Assembly: GCA_001563335.1 (NCBI GenBank)
Contig: LRSL01000086.1
Location: 18,839 to 82,838, forward strand
Length of the DNA stretch: 64,000 nt
DNA from: Candidatus Thorarchaeota archaeon SMTZ1-45
GTDB taxonomy: Archaea > Asgardarchaeota > Thorarchaeia > Thorarchaeales > Thorarchaeaceae
Direction: 5' to 3'
Part shown: one piece after another, positions 16,549 to 25,165 of the stretch
Position numbering within the stretch: the first letter of the stretch is position 1
Layout: every line of letters starts with the position of its first letter
Translations under genes and position numbers: made by a program
Notes under the pieces: generated by a model
The model's input: the letters and a program-made list of their open reading frames with translations, nothing else
Database searches by the model: none
Told to the model about the DNA's origin: nothing

Positions 16549-17340
16549 ATGGCATACAATATACGACATCTGACAGATGATTTAGTTGACGATGTGGTTA
16601 ATATTCTTGCTAAGAATTCATTATCAAACATCACGCTGATTGCTGATTGTACTCAACTTAGAGAGTGGTGTGATGTTCGAGTATTGATACACGATGACCA
16701 AATCAATGCGATTTTCTCATTCTACAGTGATTTGGATTTCTTGGCAACAGCGTTTTGGTGCAGAGATGTCGGATCACTGCAAAAATTAATGGCAGATTAT
16801 TCAGAAGAATTGGGAAACAAAGAGTTCATTGCAATCTGCACAAAGGAGCAGCTAGACCAGTTCGAAAAAGTCTGCGTTGTTCTAAAACCAATCAGAGAAA
16901 GGCAAATGATTGCTGACAGAACCACAGAATTGCATTGCGAGTGTAAATCAACACCAATCAGACTATCTATGAAAGATGCTGAGAAGCTCAAAGAATTGTA
17001 TAGACTCAGTGGTACGCCAGCATGGACCCCTAATGCCATGACCTTGGGACCTTTCTACGGGGTTGTAGATGATGATGAAATGATATCAGTTGCTGGCATT
17101 CATTATGTTACTCCCTATGGAGCAGAGATAGGTAATATTGCCACACACCCTAATCACCGACGGAAGGGATTCGCAGCCGCTTGTATCAAGGCAGTTGTCG
17201 AAGAAGTTTTGGAGAATTCCGAATTGGCAATTCTCCATTATTTTGCTGATAATCTTCCAGCTCAGAATTTGTATGAGAGAATGGGATTTAGGTACTCAAA
17301 GGCTGATCCTGTGTACTTTGTTCGAGCTGCCTGCAAGTAA
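16549..17340 (+). CDS. GNAT acetyltransferase with an N-terminal extra domain
   Basis: 263 aa. The C-terminal half is a GNAT domain of the FR47-like type: ISVAGIHYVTPYGAEIGNIATHPNHRRKGFAAACIKAVVEE (acetyl-CoA loop RRKGFA) and LPAQNLYERMGFRY. The N-terminal 130 residues (SNITLIADCTQLREWCDVRVLIHDD...) are a degenerate GNAT-like or mixed domain seen in proteins of this length. Acceptor unknown. The ATG follows a TTTAATCATATT promoter-like stretch closely, so the message is short-leadered. Confidence 0.85.
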   Translation: MAYNIRHLTDDLVDDVVNILAKNSLSNITLIADCTQLREWCDVRVLIHDDQINAIFSFYSDLDFLATAFWCRDVGSLQKLMADYSEELGNKEFIAICTKEQLDQFEKVCVVLKPIRERQMIADRTTELHCECKSTPIRLSMKDAEKLKELYRLSGTPAWTPNAMTLGPFYGVVDDDEMISVAGIHYVTPYGAEIGNIATHPNHRRKGFAAACIKAVVEEVLENSELAILHYFADNLPAQNLYERMGFRYSKADPVYFVRAACK

Positions 17341-17367
17341 TAATTAGTTAGCATTTGACAATACTCT

Positions 17368-17393
17368 AAGAGATGGACGAGAGTCTATCTCTT
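17368..17393 (+). terminator. Hairpin between the GNAT gene and nrdJ
   Basis: AAGAGATGGAC and GTCTATCTCTT form an 11-bp stem (one G-T pair) capped by the stable tetraloop GAGA. There is no T run after it. It may end GNAT transcription or be a structured element upstream of nrdJ. Confidence 0.4.
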
Positions 17394-17430
17394 CAGTGAT
17401 AAGATAAAGAGAGTCAAATATAGAAGGGGG

Positions 17431-17448
17431 GCTTATAGGAATATAAGC
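17431..17448 (+). promoter_or_regulatory. Inverted repeat over the nrdJ TATA box
   Basis: GCTTATA-GGAA-TATAAGC is a perfect 7-bp dyad that includes the likely TATA box 45-60 nt ahead of the nrdJ TTG start. A repressor bound here would block TBP/TFB. The regulator is unknown. Confidence 0.45.
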
Positions 17449-17492
17449 AGTTCAACTTGTGAGAGAGAATCCGCCGGTGAGGAGATAATAAG

Positions 17493-20400
17493 TTGAAAGT
17501 TGAGAAACGTGATAAGAGAATAGTGGAGTTCGATGATTCCAAGATTGAGGCGGCTATAACAAAGGCATTTGAATCGATCAATGCGGACACAGGTCCTGTA
17601 CGTGGTCTAACAAAGGAAGTCGTTCAGATAATTCACGAGAAGGAAAGAGATGTCATCCATATTGAGGAGATACAAGACATTGTTGAAGACACTCTGATGC
17701 TCAGAGGTTTCACAGAGATTGCTCGACGCTATATGAAATACCGAGAGAAGCACAATGAGGCTCGGAAGATACTCCAGATGATGGGAGTTGTTGATGACCT
17801 CAAGTTTGGGCCTAATGCAGCAACCGTCCTCTCGAGATATCTTCTGAAGGATGAGGAGGGAAATCCAACAGAAACCCCATCACAGCTCTTTCGTAGAGTT
17901 TCAGGAGCTGTGGCGAGTATCGAAAAGAAGTATGACAAGAATGCTGATGTGAGGGAATATGACGATCTCTTCTATTACATGATGGCAAACCTTGAGTTTC
18001 TACCAAACAGTCCGACTCTCTTCAATGCAGGTACAGAGATAGGCCAGTGCAGTGCCTGTTTTGTACTACCTATTGAGGACAACATGGACTCAATATTTAC
18101 TTCACTCAAACATATGGCTGTGGTTCAGAAATCAGGCGGTGGTACGGGGTTCTCATTTTCAAGATTAAGACCAGTAGGATCAACCGTTGGAACCACTGGG
18201 GGAGTGGCTAGCGGTCCAATCTCTTTCATGAGAGTATACGACACTGCAACAGAGATCATCAAGCAGGGTGGACGTCGCAGAGGAGCAAATATGGCCATAC
18301 TCAGATGCGATCATCCAGACATAATGGAATTTATAGCTTGTAAGTCCGATAAGCAGACCTTTAGAAATTTCAACATCTCGGTTGCATTAACGAGTGAGTT
18401 CATTAATGCCCTACAGGGTGACAAAGAAATCAACCTTGTTGCACCTCATAATGGCGTAAAAATTCAGAGTATACGAGCAAGAGTGATTTTCGACGCGATT
18501 GTATATAATGCATGGAGTACAGGAGATCCAGGAATAGTCTTCATCGACCGTATTAATGATGAACATCCACTAGGTGGCGAGCTGATAGAATCAACAAATC
18601 CATGCGTATCCGGAAATACTATAGTAAGTACAGATGTTGGTCTGTTGAGTATTCAAGATGTACCTGGGGTGATAAAGACTGCAAAGAAACTTGTTTATTG
18701 TCTTAAGACCAAAGAGGGATACCAAGTCAAAGTCACAAATGATCATCGAATACTAACGACAACAGGGTGGAAGCAAGCTGGAGATTTGAGTAAAGGTGAT
18801 TTTATTTGCCTTCAGAGTACAGAAGGAGGATTTGGTAAAACAGGGAATCTTAGAATTGGTCAAATTCTTGGGTGGTATGTTGGTGATGGTTGGAATACAG
18901 GAACTGACCAACGTGCTACTCTTGCTTTCTATGGCGATGATAAAGGTAAGTTAGCTCAGTACTTCTGTGATATTGTAAATGAGGAGCTTGAGTCCGACTT
19001 AGTGGTCATTAAAAGCAAGAATCGTGAGGAAGTTAGATCAAGAAGAATCTTGAATCTAGTTCAAGAGTGGGGGATGGAATCAAAGGAGATATCAAATCCA
19101 ATTCTCTCTTCATCTGCTGATTGCCAAAGAGGTTTCCTACAAGGGTTATTCACTGCAGACGGTTCGATTCAGGGAAAGCCTGAGAAAGGAATCTCAGTGC
19201 GACTATCGCAAAGTAATCTGGACAGTCTTCGTAGTGTACAGATTATGTTGTTGAATTTCGGTATTGCTTCGAAAATCTATGATAATCGTCGACGAGAACA
19301 AATGCGATTATTACCTGATAGTAAAGGGGAACCAAAACACTACAAGACTAAGGCAAATCATGAGCTTGTCATATCAAAGGAGAATATTGTGAAATTCCGT
19401 GATCAAATCGGTTTTCTGTTAGAGTACAAACAGAGTCGTTTAGTCAAAGGTCTTGATTCATTGAGTATCCGTGGGCCATATAAGGAGAATTTTCTGGCTC
19501 GGTTTGAATCACTCACACCTCAATTGGAGGAAGATGTCTTTGACATTGTTGGTACTCCACATTGTGGATTTGTGGGGAATGGGATTGTTGTGCATAATTG
19601 TGGTGAACAACCCCTGATGCCCTATGAGTCATGCGTCTTGGGAAGCATCAACCTCTCACGAATGGTCAAAGATGGAGAGATCGATTGGTCAAGACTTGAA
19701 GAGGTCGTAAAGCTCGCGGTTCGTTTTCTTGATAATATCATCGATTTAAACGTCTATCCAGTGCTTGAGATTGAACAGGTTACCAAAGCCAATAGGAAGA
19801 TTGGTTTAGGCATCATGGGATTTGCTGAGCTTCTTATTAAATTGAGAAATCCCTATGACTCAGAGAAGGGACTAGAAAAAGCCGAAGAGGTGATGTCATT
19901 CATTCGACAAAAGGCTGAGAGAGCATCAAGCGAACTTGCAAAGATTAGAGGTAATTTCGAGAACTTCGCACTCTTGAAAAAGCGTAATAGGTGGAAACGA
20001 AATGCATCTCTGATCACTGTTGCACCAACGGGCAGTATTAGTCTAATCGCACAAACAAGCAGTGGTATTGAACCATTATTTGCAATCGCTCACAGTCGTA
20101 TGCTTGCTGAGGGAATCCATCTGAGTGAAGTGAGTCCGCTATTCGAGAGAGTTGCAGTGGAAAGAGGTTTCTGGAATGACGAAATAGAGCATGAAGTCGC
20201 AAGATCAGGTTCGGTTCAACAAATTGATGGAGTTCCAGATGATATAAAACAGGTCTTCAAGGCAGCACATGAGATAAGTCCAGAATGGCATGTTAGAATG
20301 CAGGCGGCTTTTCAGAAGCATACTGATAATGCTGTAAGTAAAACTGTTAATCTGCCAAACAGTGCCACGACTGAAGATGTTGAGCAAATATTTTTGCTAG

Positions 20401-20498
20401 CTAATCAGTTGGGACTCAAGGGTACAACTGTATTTAGAGATGGATGTCTAGGCGGAGTTCAGGTCTTGTATCCAGGATGTCAAAATTGCGATTCCTAG
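17493..20498 (+). CDS. nrdJ: Adenosylcobalamin-dependent ribonucleotide reductase (class II) with intein
   Basis: Makes deoxyribonucleotides using a B12-derived radical, so it needs no oxygen. The precursor is 1001 aa; removing the 332-aa intein leaves 669 aa. An ATP-cone starts the protein (RDKRIVEFDDSKIEAAITKAF). The core has NSPTLFNAG, CSACFVLP (first redox cysteine), GGGTGFSFSRLRP, RRGANMAIL, the thiyl-radical site NP-C-GEQP and the tail CQNCDS carrying the shuttle cysteine pair. The start is TTG with GGTGAGGAG at good spacing. The intein splits NP from CGE, so the radical cysteine is the +1 residue needed for splicing. Confidence 0.96.
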   Translation: MKVEKRDKRIVEFDDSKIEAAITKAFESINADTGPVRGLTKEVVQIIHEKERDVIHIEEIQDIVEDTLMLRGFTEIARRYMKYREKHNEARKILQMMGVVDDLKFGPNAATVLSRYLLKDEEGNPTETPSQLFRRVSGAVASIEKKYDKNADVREYDDLFYYMMANLEFLPNSPTLFNAGTEIGQCSACFVLPIEDNMDSIFTSLKHMAVVQKSGGGTGFSFSRLRPVGSTVGTTGGVASGPISFMRVYDTATEIIKQGGRRRGANMAILRCDHPDIMEFIACKSDKQTFRNFNISVALTSEFINALQGDKEINLVAPHNGVKIQSIRARVIFDAIVYNAWSTGDPGIVFIDRINDEHPLGGELIESTNPCVSGNTIVSTDVGLLSIQDVPGVIKTAKKLVYCLKTKEGYQVKVTNDHRILTTTGWKQAGDLSKGDFICLQSTEGGFGKTGNLRIGQILGWYVGDGWNTGTDQRATLAFYGDDKGKLAQYFCDIVNEELESDLVVIKSKNREEVRSRRILNLVQEWGMESKEISNPILSSSADCQRGFLQGLFTADGSIQGKPEKGISVRLSQSNLDSLRSVQIMLLNFGIASKIYDNRRREQMRLLPDSKGEPKHYKTKANHELVISKENIVKFRDQIGFLLEYKQSRLVKGLDSLSIRGPYKENFLARFESLTPQLEEDVFDIVGTPHCGFVGNGIVVHNCGEQPLMPYESCVLGSINLSRMVKDGEIDWSRLEEVVKLAVRFLDNIIDLNVYPVLEIEQVTKANRKIGLGIMGFAELLIKLRNPYDSEKGLEKAEEVMSFIRQKAERASSELAKIRGNFENFALLKKRNRWKRNASLITVAPTGSISLIAQTSSGIEPLFAIAHSRMLAEGIHLSEVSPLFERVAVERGFWNDEIEHEVARSGSVQQIDGVPDDIKQVFKAAHEISPEWHVRMQAAFQKHTDNAVSKTVNLPNSATTEDVEQIFLLANQLGLKGTTVFRDGCLGGVQVLYPGCQNCDS
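18603..19598 (+). other. Intein with LAGLIDADG homing endonuclease inside nrdJ
   Basis: Residues 371-702 of the precursor. Block A is CVSGNTIVSTDVG (nucleophile Cys1), block B is VTNDHRILTTTGW with the conserved His, block F is EDVFDIVGTPHCGFVGNGIVVHN ending in His-Asn, and the +1 residue is Cys. Two dodecapeptide motifs, ILGWYVGDGW and LQGLFTADGS, mark a LAGLIDADG endonuclease that would cut intein-free nrdJ alleles. All splicing residues are present, so it should be active. This is a mobile protein element. Confidence 0.95.
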
Positions 20499-20508
20499 AG
20501 ACCATTGC

Positions 20509-21348
20509 TCAGGTGGACCGCTTGGCTTCTTCATCAATGATGGAACGTCTAGTATTGATCAGCTTGTTATATGTGCTTTTGAGAGCTTTTTCAGCGTCAA
20601 AGAACCATAGTTGTTTTGCTAACAACCATTTGGTCTTTGATTCTCGAAAGCTACGTGACAGTTGTGTATAGTTCGTCTTCAGCTGTCCGATTACTACTGT
20701 AGAGTCCTTGCACCGATCACGAAGAGATCGGATCTTTTCCTCTAATGGAGCTAAGTCCTTAGCGAGTGTTCGCTCAACAGCATCTCTGATATGGCTGTTT
20801 CCGTTCAGGTTGATAATCCTGATACGAGACCAGCGCAACGTATTTCCTCCATTTTCACGAACGAGTCTACTAAACTCGCTAGAGTCGATCAATACTCGTT
20901 CATTTTCAGAACCTAGAATTCTTCTTCGTTCTCTTGACCTGAGTAGTGGGAAGAGAATCACACCTGGCCTGAGGCGGACCCCAGGAGTTTTCCTTATTAG
21001 TCTCTCAACGTATTTTTTCTGTTGTGCAGTTGGATTACTAAAACTGAATGAAACAATCGAATAGACGCGATTTTCATATGATTCCTCCAGCTTCATTCGG
21101 GCTGTCGGTATCTTTCGAGTTTTAATGAATGATGTAACAGGTTGATTTTGAAGAATTGTGTCATGAAGTTCGGAATATCCATGAACAATAAACACACCTT
21201 TCCGGATTCGTTGAACACCTTCTACTGCCGAGAGTTTCCTAGACACACCTTTAGTTCCGTCAGGAGAACCTAATAGAATGATTAATCGAGAATCACCTTT
21301 CAATTCGGAGGCATCTGGGAGGATGCCTTCTACACTGGCTTCGGTCAT
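20509..21348 (-). CDS. Unknown protein with a C-terminal coiled coil
   Basis: 279 aa, family not recognised. Residues 20-60 (DSRLIILLGSPDGTKGVSRKLSAVEGVQRIRKGVFIVHG) look like a strand-helix-strand module of the ferredoxin-like kind, and a second such module may be SIVSFSFSNPTAQQKKYVERLIRKTPGVRLRPGVILFPLL: the pattern 'hydrophobic strand, helix, PGVR-strand' occurs in both. Residues 195-265 are a long charged coiled coil. Such duplicated modules resemble Cas2/PaaX-type folds, but no catalytic residue can be assigned and no CRISPR array is present. The two genes upstream on the other strand are the micro-ORF pair. Confidence 0.65.
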   Translation of the reverse strand: MTEASVEGILPDASELKGDSRLIILLGSPDGTKGVSRKLSAVEGVQRIRKGVFIVHGYSELHDTILQNQPVTSFIKTRKIPTARMKLEESYENRVYSIVSFSFSNPTAQQKKYVERLIRKTPGVRLRPGVILFPLLRSRERRRILGSENERVLIDSSEFSRLVRENGGNTLRWSRIRIINLNGNSHIRDAVERTLAKDLAPLEEKIRSLRDRCKDSTVVIGQLKTNYTQLSRSFRESKTKWLLAKQLWFFDAEKALKSTYNKLINTRRSIIDEEAKRST

Positions 21349-21613
21349 TTTCTATAGCACATTTGTCCTTCAAACAACAGCAAAAGGTATTCAAAGGTCA
21401 TTGGTGACACATTTGAGCGACTGCAATAATCGTTAATATCTTTGTCTGGCATGTTTAAATACTTGTATTTTAGTAAATATTTTTGATAACCTTATAAATG
21501 AAATTTAGGACTTTCATAGTAATTTTTTTCAATTTTAAGGGATAAGAAAATGAGTTTCTGTAACTAGAATAACTTTACTCTTTATTCGACACACATTGTT
21601 TGAGGTGACATCT

Positions 21614-21694
21614 ATGCACTTCGATGATGAAGATCTTTGGGATAGTGATGACGACTTCGACGATGACTGGGAAGACGACGACGACGACTGGTAG
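21614..21694 (+). CDS. Acidic micro-ORF (26 aa, Asp-rich)
   Basis: Below the ORF-track cutoff. MHFDDEDLWDSDDDFDD..., ending DDDDDW; 16 of 26 residues are Asp or Glu, with three Trp spaced through the chain. GAGGTGACAT gives a ribosome site 5-10 nt before the ATG. A TATA box, TTATAAAT, lies about 120 nt upstream. A highly basic micro-ORF follows 72 nt later and a terminator closes the unit, so both may be translated from one short message. A metal- or histone-binding acidic peptide is conceivable but unproven. Confidence 0.5.
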   Translation: MHFDDEDLWDSDDDFDDDWEDDDDDW

Positions 21695-21766
21695 GTCGAG
21701 GTTGGTTAGTCGGTCTCGATAGAACTCTTCCGGTCCAATCTTATCCCAGACTTGGACGTGAATGCT

Positions 21767-21832
21767 ATGGCTAAAAAGAAACCAGCAGCAAAAAAATCGA
21801 CCAAAACTGAAACTAAGAAAAAGAAGAAGTAA
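21767..21832 (+). CDS. Basic micro-ORF (21 aa, Lys-rich)
   Basis: MAKKKPAAKKSTKTETKKKKK: 11 of 21 residues are lysine, with the KKPAAKK look of histone or H1 tails. It follows the Asp-rich micro-ORF and comes immediately before a terminator. The ribosome site is poor (TTGGACGTGAATGCT). A DNA- or RNA-compacting peptide or a partner of the acidic peptide are possible readings. It could also be chance in an A-rich region, though the acidic/basic pairing argues against that. Confidence 0.4.
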   Translation: MAKKKPAAKKSTKTETKKKKK

Positions 21833-21844
21833 CAATATAGGACC

Positions 21845-21883
21845 GGGAGAAGTCTATCAGACTTCCCCGTTCTTCCTTTTTTT
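21845..21883 (+). terminator. Strong hairpin terminator with T tract
   Basis: GGGAGAAGTCT and AGACTTCCCC pair (about 10 bp, one mismatch) around ATC, followed by GTTCTTCCTTTTTTT. It closes the plus-strand micro-ORF unit directly before the convergent acyl-CoA synthetase gene ending at 21891, supporting real transcription of the micro-ORFs. Confidence 0.75.
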
Positions 21884-21890
21884 ACATCGT

Positions 21891-23846
21891 TTATTTTGCG
21901 TGTTTAATTTCTTCAACAGATTCTGGGTTCACTAGGGATGAGGTATCACCCGGATCTTCTCCCAAATAGGCAGCTCGGATCATTCTCCGCATCACTTTGG
22001 CGTTTCTTGTTTTAGGTAGATCAGAAACAAAAAGAACATCACGAGGAGTAAGTGGTTTACCCATTGCTATAGCCACAGATTGCTTGAGCTCCTCTCTTAG
22101 TTTCTCAGATGGTTCAACTCCAGGATTAAGGACACAAAATACAACAAGTTCATTGAGCTTGATTTTGTGCGGCACGCCTATCGTTGCAGCCTCAGCTACA
22201 GCAGGATTACTCACAAGAACTGACTCAGCCTCTGCAGGTCCAAAGCGCTTGCCTGCCACTTTGATGATATCATCAGACCTACCAAGAATATACCAAAGTC
22301 CATCTGAGTCAATCGCGGCAAAGTCCCCATGGACCCAAGTATTTTTCCAACGAGACCAGTATGTGTTTTCATATCTCTCGGGATTCTTCCAAAATCCACG
22401 GGTCATTCCTATCCAGGGTGATTTGATAACGAGTTCTCCAACTTTATTTCGTACAGGAGTTCCATCCTCATCAAACACGTCTGCGGCAATTCCAGGACAA
22501 GGTCCAGAAAATGCACAAGCCTTCAAGGGCAATAGAGGGTTTCCCATCACAATACCACCTGAGATTTCTGTGCCACCAGAATAGTTGATTATTGGTATTC
22601 TCTTCATCCCTACTTTCTCGAAAAGCCACATCCAAGGATCGGGATTCCATGGTTCGCCAGTGGAGCCAAAGTAACGAAGTGAAGAGAGATTGTGCGGCTT
22701 AATTGGGTCTTCTCCATGGGTCATCAACAATCGAATCAGTGTTGGGGATACTCCAAGTATCGAAACCTTATGTTTCTCAACAATCTCCCAAAGGCGTCCA
22801 GGATGCGGGTAGTCAGGAGCACCATCATAAAGGAAAAAGGTCCCTCCCAGAATCAAAGCCCCAAATACCAGCCAAGGCCCCATCATCCACCCCATGTCAG
22901 TCATCCAGTAAATCAGCTCACCAGGGTGCAAGTCTGTTCCAAAAGCCATGTCTTGAGCTGATTTAATTGGAAATCCACAATGGGTGTGTACTGCTCCTTT
23001 TGCCAGTCCCGTAGTGCCAGAGGTGTAGATAATCATCATAGGCGATTCTGCATCTGTTATCTCTGTACTAGCTGAATCAGATTGGTCAGAAATGAGGTCG
23101 TGCCACCAATAGTCTCGCTTAGGCTTCATTTCAATTGATACTTCAGTCAGATTCAGAACAATCATATGTTCCAATGAGGATATCTTTTCAGCAGCCTCAT
23201 CTGCGATTGGTTTCATGGGAATAGTCTTGCCTCTGCGGATAGCCCCATCAACTGTGAAAATTGCTTTGGCATCAGCATCACCCAATCGGTCGACAATTGC
23301 ATTAACTCCAAATCCTGAGAATAGTGGGAGGATTATGCCGCCAATTTTAGCTATTGCTAGTAGCGCAACTGTAATCTCAGGAATCATTGGCATGTAAATT
23401 CCAATTGAATCGCCTAATCCAAGTCCAAGTTCGCGGAGTGCATTTGCTGTCTTATTCACCTCTCGATACAAATCACCATATGTCATTGAACGAGTTGCAC
23501 CATCTTCGCCCTCCCATATCAGTGCAAGTTGTGTTTCAGTATTTGTGCCCATGTATTTATCTATGCAATTGTGAATAATGTTCAGCTTCCCATTGACACA
23601 CCAACGTGGCCATGCAATACCATTTGAGAGATCCACAACTTGGTCATAAGGTTCATAGAACTCAATATTAAGAAACTTCAGAAGTGCGTCTGTAAACCAT
23701 GCCACATCCTCTGTCGAACGTTGCATGAGTTCATCAAAGTCTTCTATTTCATGCAACTTCATGAATCTCGTGAGGTTGGCCTTTTCTACATGTTCCGATG
23801 TAGGTCGCCAGACGATCTCGCCTCCAAACTCAAAGGTCTCTTTCAA
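21891..23846 (-). CDS. acs: AMP-forming acetyl/acyl-CoA synthetase
   Basis: 651 aa. Activates acetate or a short acid to its CoA thioester via an acyl-adenylate. Visible are the N-terminal ACS domain, the P-loop YTSGTTGLAKGAVHTH, YWMTDMGWMMGPW, INYSGGTEISGG, the hinge GRSDDIIKVAGKRFGPAEAES and the catalytic lysine region LPKTRNAKVMRR near the C-terminus. The acid-pocket residues differ from textbook Acs in ways I cannot resolve by eye, so propionate or a longer acid is possible. GAGGAGTG lies ahead of the ATG. Confidence 0.9.
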   Translation of the reverse strand: MKETFEFGGEIVWRPTSEHVEKANLTRFMKLHEIEDFDELMQRSTEDVAWFTDALLKFLNIEFYEPYDQVVDLSNGIAWPRWCVNGKLNIIHNCIDKYMGTNTETQLALIWEGEDGATRSMTYGDLYREVNKTANALRELGLGLGDSIGIYMPMIPEITVALLAIAKIGGIILPLFSGFGVNAIVDRLGDADAKAIFTVDGAIRRGKTIPMKPIADEAAEKISSLEHMIVLNLTEVSIEMKPKRDYWWHDLISDQSDSASTEITDAESPMMIIYTSGTTGLAKGAVHTHCGFPIKSAQDMAFGTDLHPGELIYWMTDMGWMMGPWLVFGALILGGTFFLYDGAPDYPHPGRLWEIVEKHKVSILGVSPTLIRLLMTHGEDPIKPHNLSSLRYFGSTGEPWNPDPWMWLFEKVGMKRIPIINYSGGTEISGGIVMGNPLLPLKACAFSGPCPGIAADVFDEDGTPVRNKVGELVIKSPWIGMTRGFWKNPERYENTYWSRWKNTWVHGDFAAIDSDGLWYILGRSDDIIKVAGKRFGPAEAESVLVSNPAVAEAATIGVPHKIKLNELVVFCVLNPGVEPSEKLREELKQSVAIAMGKPLTPRDVLFVSDLPKTRNAKVMRRMIRAAYLGEDPGDTSSLVNPESVEEIKHAK

Positions 23847-24000
23847 TTAATACACTCCTCTTGGTTTGATTCTGCAAGCTGCAACTCTCCCAATATGGAC
23901 ATTCACCTATTTCACGGTAGTGATTTAGAAATAACCAAAGTTAGAGAGAAAAATCGAACTTGTTCACAGCATGTTTCGTGATTTCAAGATTGCAAGACTT

Positions 24001-24102
24001 TTACTTTCTACACCATTTTTCGCACTTGAAAGCTAGTTCTTCTTCGCGATACAACAGATTACATTCTTTGCAAAGAAAAAGACCGTTCACTTTCTTTGTC
24101 AT
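24001..24102 (-). CDS. Zinc-finger microprotein (33 aa)
   Basis: Below the ORF-track cutoff. MTKKVNGLFLCKECNL then YREEELAFKCEKWCRK: CxxC plus CxxxC makes a four-cysteine zinc site around a short helix. The pattern 'CxxC..Y....LAxxCExWC' belongs to a small-protein type I recall from other archaea (from memory, unverified). It fills most of the 350-nt gap between the acyl-CoA synthetase and the cupin genes. Function unknown; a small regulatory or metal-binding adaptor is plausible. Confidence 0.6.
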   Translation of the reverse strand: MTKKVNGLFLCKECNLLYREEELAFKCEKWCRK

Positions 24103-24195
24103 ACGAAAAAGAGTTTCATGATTTCTTTAGTTTGATGGTATGATTATTACTAAGATGGGAAATCTCAAATCATTCTGGTAATTCAATCCTAAAAT

Positions 24196-24540
24196 GTGAT
24201 TGTCATGTCAATTGGGTCATATCCAGATTGTATAACAAAACTGCCAAAAGCTAAGATACCTTTTCCAGGAGTTCAAGCATGGATTTCTCAGGGCAATGAG
24301 TCTCAAGTTGGGTTCTTTGAGATAGAACCAATCGGGGTCGTACCTCCGCATAGTCACAAGGCACAATATGGCTTTGTTATTGAGGGAGAGATGCTACTGA
24401 CAATTGGTGATGTTACCAAACTCTACAAAAAAGGTGATTCATACTATATACCTGAAGGGGTTGTACATTCAGCAGAGTTCAAAACATTTTGTAGAGTAAT
24501 GGATTTCTTTGCTGAACCTAAAAGGTATGAAACTGAATAA
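24196..24540 (+). CDS. Small cupin-domain protein
   Basis: 114 aa, single conserved beta-barrel. Cupin motif 1 is PPHSHKAQYGFVIEGEMLLTIG (metal ligands His, His and Glu) and motif 2 is GDSYYIPEGVVHSA (His). The track start is GTG 24196; ATG 24205 three codons later is equally good. The substrate is not predictable: the family includes dioxygenases, isomerases and sensors. It stands alone between the zinc microprotein and the NifX operon. Confidence 0.88.
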   Translation: MIVMSIGSYPDCITKLPKAKIPFPGVQAWISQGNESQVGFFEIEPIGVVPPHSHKAQYGFVIEGEMLLTIGDVTKLYKKGDSYYIPEGVVHSAEFKTFCRVMDFFAEPKRYETE

Positions 24541-24640
24541 GCTGACTATTCTTTTTCATCAAATGTTATTCAAAACCTTGGTTATGAAGAAACCTGTTTA
24601 CCACTTCATTTTTTATCTGGTAGCGCAACGATGAGTTTAT

Positions 24641-24656
24641 ATGAATCCTGATTCAT
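24641..24656 (+). promoter_or_regulatory. Dyad operator A of the Fe-S cluster genes
   Basis: ATGAATCCTGATTCAT, directly after the TATA-like GTTTATATG, so it covers the start of transcription of the NifX operon. Nearly the same sequence with the same position to TATA occurs at 51881 (Mrp operon), and the core GAATCNTGATTC also at 54939 (DPS-like gene). Confidence 0.7.
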
Positions 24657-24697
24657 TATTAAATTGAATCAATATTCAATATATGTTGGTGTTAATC

Positions 24698-25165
24698 ATG
24701 ACAAAGATTTGCGTTACTTCATCAGGGACAACATTGGACTCTATGGTTGACCCTCGATTTGGTAGGTGTGCTTACTTCATCATTGCAGATCCTGAAACAT
24801 ATGACTTTGAAGCAGTGCCAAATGAAGCTGCAAGTTTTGCAGGTGGTGCAGGAATCAGGGCGGCTCAGATTGTTGTCGCCAAGAATGTTGAGGCGATCCT
24901 CACAGGTAGTGTTGGCCCTAATGCATTCCCGGCATTACAGGATGCAGGAGTTAGAATACTTGCTGGAGTATCAGGCACTGTAAGGTCCGCAATAGAGAGC
25001 TATAACAAAGATGTATTCCAGGAACTGACAACCCCGGGTCCTTCAAATGTTGGAAGAGGACAGGGGGGTCCTGGTCGTGGACTGGGAATGGGCTATGGAT
25101 ATGGATTGGGAATGGGTCGTGCTGGGGGTGGGCGAGGTCGCCATAGAGGAGGGAGGAATAGGTGA
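24698..25165 (+). CDS. NifX/NifB-type dinitrogenase cofactor-binding protein
   Basis: 155 aa from ATG 24698 (track opens five codons earlier). The domain is ICVTSSGTTLDSMVDPRFGRCAYFIIADPET, then GGAGIRAAQIVVAKNVEAILTGSVGPNAFPALQDAGVRI: the dinitrogenase iron-molybdenum cofactor-biosynthesis domain. A Gly/Arg-rich tail (GRGLGMGYGYGLGMGRAGG...) follows, as often seen in non-nitrogenase members. No nitrogenase is present, so it more likely carries an Fe-S or metal cluster for other proteins. The stop overlaps the next start (GTGA). Confidence 0.9.
   Translation: MTKICVTSSGTTLDSMVDPRFGRCAYFIIADPETYDFEAVPNEAASFAGGAGIRAAQIVVAKNVEAILTGSVGPNAFPALQDAGVRILAGVSGTVRSAIESYNKDVFQELTTPGPSNVGRGQGGPGRGLGMGYGYGLGMGRAGGGRGRHRGGRNR

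Noticed and set aside
20509-21348. Cas2/PaaX-like modules in the 279-aa protein as a sign of a CRISPR locus
   Set aside because: No repeat-spacer array, no other cas gene, and no conserved catalytic residue; the resemblance is only in strand-helix pattern.
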